The notes under the pieces are model-generated. The model saw nothing but the letters and a program-made list of their open reading frames with translations. It did no database searches and was not told the DNA's origin. Position numbers and translations under genes: made by a program. Below, one piece after another: positions 26,232 to 38,700 of a DNA stretch of 64,000 nt. How positions within the stretch are numbered: the stretch's first letter is position 1; every line of letters begins with the position of its first letter. Origin of the DNA: Branchiostoma floridae (lineage: Eukaryota > Chordata > Leptocardii > Amphioxiformes > Branchiostomatidae). The DNA is taken from NCBI RefSeq assembly GCF_000003815.2, contig NC_049989.1, positions 4,069,174 to 4,133,173 on the forward strand. Reading direction: 5' to 3'.

Positions 26232-26790
26232 CGAAGTTCAACGTTTGTCTTCTTAGCTTTCTATTTTTGATGATAAATCCTTTCTTTTTCGCCCTTTTAA
26301 GGAGGATGCCGACGGATTCAATCCGATGGTCAGTAGGGTCAATTCAAATTACAAATGGCGGCCGTTAGGATGGCGGAAGGAGACAAAACGGGACGAGTTG
26401 GAGTTAAAAGGCGCGAGTGATGTAGTTAGCCCAATAATTACGAAACACCCAGCAATACGGACATTGACTACAAATACTTTAACGAAGATATAGCAAATAG
26501 ATTTGATACGCTATCTATCCAGCGGAATTATGATGTATAATTCCTTCTTTACAGAGGGAATTGCCATGCACTATTTTTCCTCTGGAAGTGAAAAGGAATC
26601 TGGGATTACCTATCACCTTTGACCTTAGCTCAGTAACCTTTGTACTCTCAGCTGGAACTTGGTGCAAACTTGCACGTCTACTTCTCCAAAGTATAATTTT
26701 GACTTTCATCAAGGGATCTGTTCAACCTTTTGGTGTCTTAAAAACGAAAACAATTCTTCATCGTTCAGTTTGTCTTAAAAGAAGGAGAAA
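26232..26790. promoter_or_regulatory. Divergent PP1/ACOX3 intergenic promoter region
   Basis: Only 559 bp separate the two start codons, which point away from each other. The segment is GC-richer in the middle and carries two YY1-like cores, AAATGGCGGCC at 26352-26362 and GATGGCGG at 26369-26376. No TATA box is obvious near either start. Shared promoter use is inference from spacing. Confidence 0.6.
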
Positions 26791-29700
26791 ATGTTGTCAC
26801 AAGATGAAAGAGGCGACTTGCAAGCAGAAGATGAACTTCTGCCAGACTTTGCTCCAGGCCCTTTGGACCTCTACAGGAAGAAAGCATCCTTCAGCTGGAA
26901 GGAGATGAAGGTGTTTCTGGAAGGAGAAGACATGGTCAAGTTTAAGGTGTCAACACTATACAATAGATTTATTATTATTATGTATTTTTTTAATTAACTT
27001 TTTTATTACCATTATAGCTTTAGGCAGATTTTCCACTGAGCAGCAAGTGTCTTCGCAAAGCTGGTGTAGATTTAAAGTTTTACACGGTCTTCCTACGCTT
27101 GCATGTCCACGTTTTGGTACCTGTAGGAAAACATCACTAGTGATCTTTACTCCGCCATGCGTGTCCAGCAAATCTTTGATCAGTATACTCAAAATGATTT
27201 GGTGCTAAAATTGATGTAATCATTGCAAAGCTTTCTCTTCCAGAAATATGTGTGGACAAAGCTGGAAGAGGATCCTGCCTTTGCCCATCCCTCCGAAGAC
27301 CTGACCTTGGACCAGCAGCGGGAGCTGACCTTCCGCCGCCACAAGCGGTTCCTGGAGTACGACTTCCTGCACGACGAGGACGTCATGGAGAACCCCATGA
27401 AGGGGATCGTCATCGGCGACTGTGTGGGGATGTACGATTGGTCTCTGTCCGCAAAATATTCCTTAAACAAGCAGGTATAAAAGTGGGCCCATGTTTGATT
27501 TCATAATTATGTTACATCAAGTGTTTGTTGATCAATGTTTAGCAATGCTGCCTCTGGACCAAGAGGTTGGGATTTCAAATCCTGTTGACCCAACATGCAC
27601 ACTACTGGATGGCGGGTTGCAGTCCTCAGGGTTAGTTAAGACTTGATTCACTGTTTATTGTACAGTCAAACCTGTATTTGCGGCCACCTTTGCATAGCGG
27701 CCACCTGCCCATAGTGGCCACTTTTTGCCGGTCCCTTGGATTTGTAATGATTAAGAAATAGGCTTAGCCACCACCTGTCCAACGCGGCCACGGCCACACG
27801 ATTTCTGGTCCCGCAGGTACAAAAACACTGCCGATTACGGCCACGCGGACCGCTGATCTATGTTTCGGCACGCGTTCAGTCATATATAGCGGCCGTATCG
27901 TCACCCTACGCCGGATTTAAAACCTCTTTGACTTATTTTCAAAACAAAACTTCGTAAACTGGCTCTACCCATACCCGCTGACAAACGAGGTCATATAAGG
28001 TCAATAGACAACACCAATATTACGGAGGTAAATTGTGTTAAAGTTACGTTCTAATACACTATCGCTTAGGTTAATTTACATCACAAAAACTTTCTAAATA
28101 AATTGCTACAAAGACAAAATGATATGAACTTCAGACTATGGTGGATTTTATTCTTACATTTATTAAGAGATAAGTCTAAAATGACGAGACTTTTCTTGTG
28201 AGTACCACATTAGCATAATGTGGCATTAGCATCTGACGTGTGAACGCGAGCGGGAACACAGGGACGGCGAAGTATCAAAGGATACAAGACGAAAGATCAA
28301 AGAAATATGACGATACCGGTCTCCTCAGACAATATCAACTGTAGAACATTTAAAACTTTTTATAGCTTTTGTTTTCTTAATACATATAGTGTAAACATCA
28401 ATGCAGTACATGTACAGTACTGTATTATGTGAGTAAAGATCAGTGGGTACTAAAACCATGTGTAACTTTTTGCTTGTGGTCAATTAATTAGCATATTCTC
28501 TATAGTGGTCACCTCTCTATAGTGGCCAATTTCGACCAGTCCCTTGAGTGGCCGCTATAGACAGGTTTGACTGTACTTGTCGAGCCTGGGAATTTACCTG
28601 GTACAACCTTGAAATACTATGTACATGGTATCTAGTCCGTCTCCTCTGTTATGAAAAGTGAGCTGATGATCACTATTTTTTTATAATGATCAGAATGACA
28701 CTAGAAAATCATTGCTTTAGTGTTGTTTGGGGTTTTCTGTTCTTTGCTACCACATAGAGTTTTATACGACTTCTGGTGGCCACGGTGACTTGCTTTTAAC
28801 ATGCCGATGCATTGAACTTTTCAAAATCATCTGATGGAAGAGTGTCAGCTTTTGTAAGTCACAACTTTTAACTGAAGCAAGCACCTTGATTTCTAAGCCT
28901 CTGTGAAATACATGTATGGCTGTGTAACATAGATACAGTTAGATATTGCAATCAGTTTTGGTGTTCATAAACTCAAAGTCAGGGGGTATGCCAAAACAAA
29001 AAATAGGCCATTAAGTGATTNNNNNNNNNNNNNNNNNNNNNNNNNNNNNNNNNNNNNNNNNNNNNNNNNNNNNNNNNNNNNNNNNNNNNNNNNNNNNNNN
29101 NNNNNNNNNNNNNNNNNNNNATGGATATGGAGGCTTATGTAGTCAGCATTTCCCTAAATGTACATAAACAACAAGTCTCACATGGCCTGGCACATGGCCA
29201 TCTTGTCCCTAACCCAGAATTGTGAGCTTTAAAGTACCAGTACATGATCCCTGTAGGTTACAGGCATCATGCATGTATAAACATGACCATAAATCACTTT
29301 TCTCAAAGTAGGACAAGGATCCTCTGGCACACTGTTGCACACACGCATGCATAAACTGTGCCTCTTGATTTGCAACATTGTGGGGAGACATTTTGTTCTC
29401 ATTTGTAACTTGTATGTCATAGGTTCTGACAATTTTGCTGATTACTATAAATGCATTTAAGTTTGCGGGGATTTGGTTTCGTGGTACAGGGAAAAATGAC
29501 TTTTTGCAGTGGTTTAATGTTCGTGGTTATACCGTGCATTAAAGTCTTTTACTGCCATGGAAAAATGTTTGCGATAGTTTTAAGTTCTCGGTCACCGTGC
29601 AGCCACCGTGAAAACCGCGATTATTAAAGCACCTCAAAAGTTTCTGAATTTACAGTATTTTGGAGGAAGTTAAGTTGTGGTGGTAGCTGGCTTTGTATTT

Positions 29701-32700
29701 GTCATGAAGTTAAGTTGTGGTGGTAGCTGGCTTTGTATTTGTCATGAAGTTAACTGTTAAGTTGTGGTGGTAGCTGGCTTTGTATTTGTCATGAAGTTAA
29801 GTTGTGGTGGTAGCTGGCTTCGCATTTGTCATGAAGTTAAGTTGTGGTGGTAGCTGGCTTTGTATTTGTCATGAAGTTAACTGTTAAGTTGTGGTGGTAG
29901 CTGGCTTTGTATTTGTCATGAAGTTAAGTTGTGGTGGTAGCTGGCTTTGTATTTGTCATGAAGTTAACTGTTAAGTTGTGGTGGTAGCTGGCTTTGTATT
30001 TGTCATGAAGTTAAGTTGTGGTGGTAGCTGGCTTTGTATTTGTCATGAAGTTAAGTTGTGGTGGTTGCTGGATTTGTATTTGTCATGCAAGGAAACCTGG
30101 CTGAAATCATGCTCCTGCTGGTCGGCTCTACAGTCGCCGCCCCAGGAGAGGGGGTCATTAACCCCAGCCAAAGAGAGATTGTGTAAATGCTGGCTAGGAA
30201 ACCTGCCAAACTACTAAAGTATACACGTGTATTTCCTTATGCAGAAACCAGGTCAGGGTCTCCTGATTGATTCACATGGCCAGGCAGCGTGACTATTCCT
30301 TAAAAATCAATCACAATATCCCTTATCACTTTTTCATGGCTAAGCAACTACCTAGTAAGTACAAGATACTAGTAAATTGGCATTAGAACTGGACCATTGA
30401 TGACAAGCTTTGTCTATGCAGGGAAAACATGTACATTGTAGACTTGTATATATGAAAAACACTGTCTACACTCCAAAAAGGTTTAATCATAATTAATGAA
30501 AAAGATATATCTATTCAAAATTTAGCAATCACATATATATCATTATATGACCTCCTTTGGTCAATATTGACCATGGTAAAATCCTAATTGATATCAGCCC
30601 TCACAACAAGTTAGCAATCATAACAAGTGAAGTATCCTTTAGATATTTTGATATTTTGTTATTCAGTCCATAGGATAAGGCAGAGGCGGCGGCAGGAAAT
30701 TTCGTCTGGGGGGGCGAACTTTTACTGACAGAATTTTGCGGCACAAGCGCCGGAGGCGCGACCACCGTAGGGGGGTCCGGGGGCATGCTCCCCCGGGAAA
30801 ATTTGAAATCTAGACCCTCTAAAACGGCATTTCATGCGTTTTGACGGGCAAATTTTGCTGCCAGACTAAGCTAAGTTTGATGGCAATTCTGTTAGATGGT
30901 CACATGGTTTTAGCGAGGGCGATGCCCACAAAATGTTTTCACGATTTCGAGTGCCGAAGGTGCGAGCTGTTGCAAGGTTGGTCTTTGGAAATTTCAAAAT
31001 CTGCACCCTCTGAAACGACCTTTTCTGTATTTTGAGGGACAAGTTTTGCTTGCAGACTATGCTAAATCTTATGACATTTTTGTCAAAGAAAAAGATGTTT
31101 GAGGGCGATGACCTAAGCTACCACGCACAAATTTTCACCATGTCGTTGTGAGCGCCGGAGGCGTAAGTCATCGCTAGGGAGGTCCGGAGAAAATTTTAAA
31201 ATCTTGACTGTCTGAAACGTCATTTCCTGAATTTCAGTGGCACATTCTGCTTGTAAACTAAGCTAAGTACGATAGTACAATTTCTATTGGTTTAAAAGAT
31301 TTTTCAGAGCAACGCTCCCGCAACATATTGTCCTGCGTCGAAGACACAGTCGTCACAAGGGAGGTCTGGCGAAATTTTGAAATCGGGACTCTCTGAAACG
31401 CCATTTCTTGCATTTTTGGGGGTAAACTATGCTGTTAGACTAGCTCGATTCTATAAAATTTCCATCATCAAAAAAATACACAAGGTTTCAGCTTATTTCA
31501 ACATATTTTCCGGGGGGGCAGCCGCCCCCCCTGCCCCCCCGGTGCCGCCGCCACTGTAAGGTATCTCTAATAGTGTGTTGAAATAAGAATCTCAACCTCT
31601 TAACACTTAGTTCAAAATCTCTTCATATAATTTTCTTTTTAAGATGTTCAACACAAAGGTCATTCTCCCGGCGCGGGACGCANNNNNNNNNNNNNNNNNN
31701 NNNNNNNNNNNNNNNNNNNNNNNNNNNNNNNNNNNNNNNNNNNNNNNNNNNNNNNNNNNNNNNNNNNNNNNNNNNNNNNNNNATAAAAACGACTAAAAAA
31801 ACGTTAAAAAACAGCCGGAGCCTAACCTCTGCTTGGAGAGAAGTTTTTGCACTGTTTTAAGTTGTTCGTAGGAAAGCCATTGTTTTGTTGTCATGAATTT
31901 GCAGTGGACATGTCACCATTTCAAGATTTACCGTTCAAATGCAGTGCTTGACAGATTTTACTGTCCCATTATTCAGGTGATGGGATGTTTTTCCCTGACA
32001 GAGCTCAGTCACGGCACCAACACCAGAGCAACAAGAACCACTGCTACATACGACCCATCAACACAGGTAAGCCAATGTTACACCCTTCTTTTGATACATT
32101 TCATTCCACTCTGTCAAGTTGTGTCGAAAGTCAACACCCAATGGTGTATAGGGCTGCAATCGATTCCATCTCTAGAGCCCTTGTGTAACAGTGGGACAAA
32201 TCTTGAAAAGAGAAGGGGGAGTAGTGCAACAGTGTGCTTCAAGGACTGCTAAACTGACCATGCCAAACAGCTTTAAGCCTTTAGGCATAACGGTTTAACG
32301 TCTGGATTCGTGATCTGGCTGCCTGGATTCGACACGGGTTTGAATCCCGGGAGTTGGGATATTATTTCTTTCTGTTTCTACTACTTTCTTACACTTGTTC
32401 CACCAAACTACTGTACCCAGTAGGTCATTGCTCAGTTTTTCCACCAGTTCACAATTTTATAAAAGTTTGCCTACCTCATCCCAACCTTCCCAGGGCTTCA
32501 TCATTAACAGCCCTGACTTTGAAGCCACAAAGTGCTGGATAGGAAACCTTGGCAAGATGGCTACCCACACTGTCCTGTACGCGCAGCTCATAACTCCGGA
32601 CGGCAAGAACCACGGGCTCCACTCCTTCGTGGTTCAGGTGCGGAACACCCGGACGCTGAAAGCCATGCCTGGGGTGATGGTAGGAGACATGGGCAAGAAA

Positions 32701-35700
32701 CTGGGACAGAATGGCTTAGACAATGGGTAAGTTTGGAGTTTGTCATGTATCTTTATACATGTACATGTACCTAGAATTGATCCTGACCTTGTGATGGACC
32801 TCAACCCTCAGCCGACTAAGGTAGCCATTTGGTTATAGGGTTAAGCAGCAAGGAAAGGGTTAATCTTCTTTGGATATCAACCCTCCTATTGTCATAGGTT
32901 CATTATGATTCCCAGCTTTGATGGGCAGCTCAATCAAGGATCTTATCCTTAGTGATCAGTAAATGCATTTCATTGACTTTTGCAATAACCATGATTCTTA
33001 CTTGCACATCTTCAAGTGCATTCGGATCTTCAAGTATTGTTACGTTATTAAGTTATGCTGAGTTTGTCATTGATGAAGGTAATAAAGATGACCATTTCCA
33101 AAATTATGTCCAGTTGTTTGAGTTCAATTGCTATTTGGCATATGAGTTTGTCATGTTTGTTATGATTGGCACCTGCAGGCTTTATCTACATTTATAACAT
33201 TTTATTGTCTTGGCTGCACTGTGTAGGTTTGTTGCCTTCAACAAGGTGTGGGTTCCCAGAGAAAGTCTCCTGAACAGGACTGGTGATGTCACACCGGATG
33301 GGAAGTATGTCACTCCGTACAAGGTAGGAAACTTAGGTCACCTATAGGTTATAGTTGGAACTTGCCTATTCTAGATGAGGAATATCCATCTCAAACACAA
33401 GGGACAAAGTAGAAAAATGAGATCTTTCCTGGCTTGTTGTAGGCTAGTACATGTATCGGTTGATCATGATACATGCTCAACAGTATTTACAATGTAAAGA
33501 CCTAGCTACTTTTTTACCTCCTTCTAACCACCAATGACTGGATTAGATATGCTTTAGGGCAGGTTGTTGTAAACCTCAACATCAATATGCAGGCACCGTG
33601 TAACTCTCATGTGAAAGGGAACAATAGAAGATGAACTGGACAGTGAATGAGTGTGAAGGTGTGTTGTATAGTATCTCCTCAAAAACAGTGGTTAGAAAAG
33701 AACAGATGCTGTCTGTAGGACAATAGACAAGTTTTTTCTTCCCTTTGTAGGACCCAAAGAAGAGGTTTGGCGCCTCTCTGGGCGCCCTGTCTGGTGGGAG
33801 GGTGGGGATCACCAGTATGGCGGTGTGTAACCTGAAGCTCTGCCTGCCCATCGCCGTACGCTACTCCGCAGCTCGTAGACAGTTTGGCCCCCCAGGAAGC
33901 GCAGAGGAGATCCCTGTACTGGAGTACCAGATGCAGGTTTGTTTGAACCTTTATGGCTTTATCTATTCATGAGAAGCTCAAATTTAATTTTTCATTGAGG
34001 TCATGAGGGAGGTAAGGGTCAGATAAAATATAACATAGATACAGCTTACATTGAGTACATATAAATCAAAAGCTTAGGGTTCATAGTCTGTGTCCTTTCA
34101 TTTTGACCATTTCTTTCACTTCAAGAGTCTCTTAAAGCAGGTCAGATTTGGAGCCATATCTGTGTGTCTGGTGGTAGGTTGTTACAGATCTATACATAGG
34201 GTACAAAGTATCAACCTTCTGAAGGTCTCTCATTTAGGTATGTGTCATGGACAGCAAAACATCACCATCTTCAGATCTGTATTTTGGGCAACACCACAGG
34301 AGTGGAACAATTGACACACTTCTATAGTTGAGGTGAACTTACCATGTGTGCAATGATCATTTCTCTTGTTCATTACTTTGGGGCAGTGTGTTTGCACCTT
34401 TGTTACCCTTGGTCCCATTGGACTATTTGTGCTGAAGTTGTTAGAGCTTTCTTCATTCACTTTTTATTGAGGTCATAAGGGAAGACATCAGGGTCAAATA
34501 AGATACAAAGATACGTAATCCCAGGATCAGATAAGTACCAAGGGTCAGGCTCAGATAAGATACAAAGATACATAATTCCTTTCATTTTTTTAATGTTGAA
34601 GTTGAACAAAAAATCAAAGGAATTTTATTGCACAAAGGAACAAAGAGGTGGAGGTTGAGATATGAGTGTTCAAGAAGTCCTGTAATGTGCACATTGTTCC
34701 TTCCAGCAATGGAGGCTTCTGCCATATGTCGCTGCTATGTATGCACTGGACCACTTCAGCAGAACCCTGTACATGGACTTCATCCAGCTCAGGCTGGGCG
34801 GCATGATGAAGGACAAGAGTGACAGACAGGTCAGTGCCTCTCTTTATTCAAACTTAAAAACAGAAAAAGAAAAGATATTTGATACCTATTTCCTAACCCA
34901 TCACATGATTAAGCTAAATAAAGAGACTCTTTTACACAACCACAGCTTTATTGTCACTGTGTGGTTGTGTAAAGAGTCTCTTCATTTAGTGATATGTCAA
35001 CCCTAAGTTGAGAAACTATTCACGGATGATTAAGCTTAGTTAAGACACAGATATTAAATTGTAATGATATGTTGTTGTCAGCAAACACAATAGCAGAAAG
35101 ATCGGAATCAACTTTTAAAGTCTGACTTTTTCTACAAGTAAATTGATTGTCTTTAATAGCATTTGATGAAACAGGTTCTGTTATTTTACAGAATATCTTA
35201 TTTTAGTAACTTATAGTATTTAATTAGGAGTATTTCACATCAAAATATACACCAGAAGTTTCTTCAGTACCATTTCCTAATGGAAGTGCTGTCTTGAATG
35301 ATATTGATGGGTTTATTGACCAAACATGCTAACTATCAGCCCTGTTTCATCAGGATGCCCTCGGGAGGGAGATCCATGCCCTGTCCAGTGCTGGGAAGCC
35401 ACTGTCCACATGGACGGCCAGAGATGCTGTACAGGAGTGTAGAGAGGCCTGTGGTGGCCACGGCTACCTGGCAGGTACAAAACCACTCTAACCTGTCAGT
35501 CCTCATCCTTGTTTTCCACCAAGTTAAGAAGTAGACTTCTTGCTATTCAGCATTATGCTCCACTTATAACAGCAAATAGCATGATTTAATGTATTCTTCA
35601 AGCAGAGGTTAAGCTCTGACTGTTTTTTTTTTGGCCTTGAGACATCAAGAAAACAATACAAAATAGAAAGCAAGATAAATATGCCTAAAAAACGTCAAGA

Positions 35701-38700
35701 AAACAGCCAGAGCTTAACCCCTGCTTGAAGAGTAAATTTAGTGTGGCACATGTAGTCCAGTGGTTACTGACCCTGCCTTTGGACCAATAGCTTGACTTTG
35801 AATCCCAGTTGTTATTGCTTACTTGACTTGGATGCTACTGGAAAGGCTCACAGTCCATAGGACAGGATGTTAAGCTGTGGTCCACTGTTCATTGTGATGT
35901 TATACATGTAAAGAGCTAGGGGAATTTCTCTGGTTCAATGAACCTGTGAATACTGTACATAGTGTCTTCACTTTGAGCTGAACTGGTTTTCACTTTTTTT
36001 GTGTTTCTATTTTGTTTTCCAATCCAGTGAATCGCCTTGGTGATGTCAGGAATGATAACGACCCAAACTGCACCTACGAGGGAGACAACAACGTCCTCCT
36101 GCAACAAACCAGCAACTATTTGGTAGGGTTGGCGAACAAACTGAGAGGTAATTGCTACGTTGAACTCAAACTAATAAGATTAATCAAGTCGTTGTCCTTC
36201 CATATTAGCTTCAACGGATGTCAACTTTGGGACTTCTACATGACATTGTGTTTTTTAGTTTGAATTTCCTTGCGTTGGCACAGTTTGCTTCTCATGTGAA
36301 AGACTGTTTTATTCTGATGCATTCTACATGTGAAGTTTTTTTGGCGTTATAAAATGTATTTTGTAAACTTTTGTCATCACTATTCAGCATTGTTCTGAAA
36401 AGAATTTTGGAATCGTATCTGTCTTTGGTACTACAATGTAGTATTTTTCACTCTTACATCCACCTTTCCTCACTCTCTATGTTTTGTTTTGCATTACTTT
36501 ATCAGATGGGACAATAAGTTCCCCACTTCACTCTGTGGATTTCCTGAGTGACTTCCCTGCCATCATCAAGTCTACATTCCCAGCCTCTTCCATGCAGGAC
36601 TGTTTGGACGCTAAAGGTGCTGTACAACTTAACAATTGAGGAGTTTTCATTTAAGTGTATTATGTGATAAGATATACCAATCATGGGACTTGTACTGCAG
36701 TACTGTTATTGGTGAAATTTTTGCAATTGTTTTATGTTCACAGGTTTTGTGACTTGGAACCTTCGAAAATCTTTTTGTTCCGTCTTCTCCAAGCCTACCT
36801 CCTTGTCTAAGCACAAAGTCCTTTACATTGTTCAGTATCATGATGAATTGGAGGCACCTGTTACAGTGAATATGCATGTATGCTAACAAGGCAGACACCT
36901 TACCTTTAAGATAGGCACCTTACCACCAGTAAGTCACAAGTATTTTTGAATTTACAGTTGCTGTTGATGCCTACAAGTGGTTGACATGTTACCTTCTGGA
37001 CCAGAGCTATAAGAAGCTGTCAGGTGAGAAGTCGAAGGGGAAGGATCCGTTCTCGACCAGGAATGACAGCCAGGTCTACTACTGTAGGTCCCTGTCTATA
37101 GCCTTCATGGAGGTGAGAAATTTTGTCTGTTTTCTCGTCAGGGCACTGAGGAGATACAATTAATGTTAAGTAGAGCAGATACCCTCAATTGACATGAAGC
37201 ATTATGCTTTTTCAAGTAGATAGTGGTAGTACAATGCAACTCGTCTACAGCTCCCATATACAGTCAAACCTGGTCTACCGACCACCTGTGCATAACGACC
37301 CACTGCCCACTACGACCGCCGAAAAGCGGTCCCTTGAATTTTCCCATAGACGTAAGCATTAACATTTCTGTATATGACGACCACTGTCCAACGGGACCAC
37401 GACCACCACTAAAGGTGACCGCACGTTACCTAAACACTGCCAAAACGACCGCGGCATGTGATTTTGTCACGCTACTTTAATGTTCACGGCGAAAAATGAG
37501 CGTAATTACCACAAATTATGCCCCCTCCCATTCTCATTACTTCTGGATCGGCACTTCACACTTCACTCTACAAATTTTCGGTGGCTTCGTGATGAGAATC
37601 TCAAGCTAAAATGCCATTATATCCAGGGAGCAGACATGAAAGCGTTTAGTTTCACCAGGCTTTTCGAAGATAAACTAAAAAAAACGCATTTTCTGTCATA
37701 ATAAAACATCTGACTCGCTGTTCTTCCCGAGAAATACGTATTTTGCACAGCGCGGTTCTGAATCGCGGCGTCTGCAGGTCGGAAATACGCTCCTCTGATT
37801 GGTTGAAACCACCAAAACAACAACAACTGCATGTATAATGCCGGGGAATCCCCGGCGATCTCGCGCTCTGATTGGTTGGAGCGGAGCATCATGGGAACTT
37901 TGCTGCCAGCTCGACGCCATCTTGTTTCAAAGACTTACGTTTTAAAACGCAAAAGAACACTTATTTCCAAGATTACGTAGCACCATCCTAGTTACAAATG
38001 CATAATCCAAAGAACTTTCCGTGGAAACATTTGTTGATATGTGAATTTATGGTGTCTCTAGCGTAATTTTGGGTTTCGATGCAGCCGTAAAGTGAGCTGA
38101 GAGTTAGCGTGGGTTTCCAAAATATACCCCGAAAATAATGTCGCATTTTTCGAGTCACACAAAAACAAAACTCCCGCAAAGAAGAAGCCTGCAACATTTT
38201 CTGATCATAGCGATTACGTTTTGGGTAAAAATGTTCGTCGATGTGCACGATGTGCCGGCGTGCAGCCGCGTGATACCTCAGTTACAGAATATTTGTTGTT
38301 ATGGCCGCGGTATGAGAAAAAATAAAAATTATGACAGCACCGGCACGCTGCAAAAAGCCGGACGAATTACCACCGTTTTTCTTTTTCAAATCATTCTTAT
38401 AATATATCTATTATAAATATCATTACAACTATAATACTTTTTAATACGAAGAGTAACATAAGTATACGTAATTTTAGCATTATATAACATCGTGTTATCT
38501 TGTAAATAATAAGAAAGACCAAGGACGTTGAAACAAATGCGTTTCATGCATAAATTATCGATGTTCTGACTTGTCAGTTCCTTTATTGCCGCCATATTTT
38601 TTTTTTCTTTATAAAGACCACCTATGTATGAAGACCACTTTTGCTGGGTCCCTTTAGTGGTCTTCTTATACAGGTTTGACTGTACTAGTACATTTTCTGC

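Noticed and set aside
29668-30087. Possible CRISPR-like array
   Set aside because: Units are contiguous with no unique spacers, in a eukaryotic intron; it is a minisatellite.
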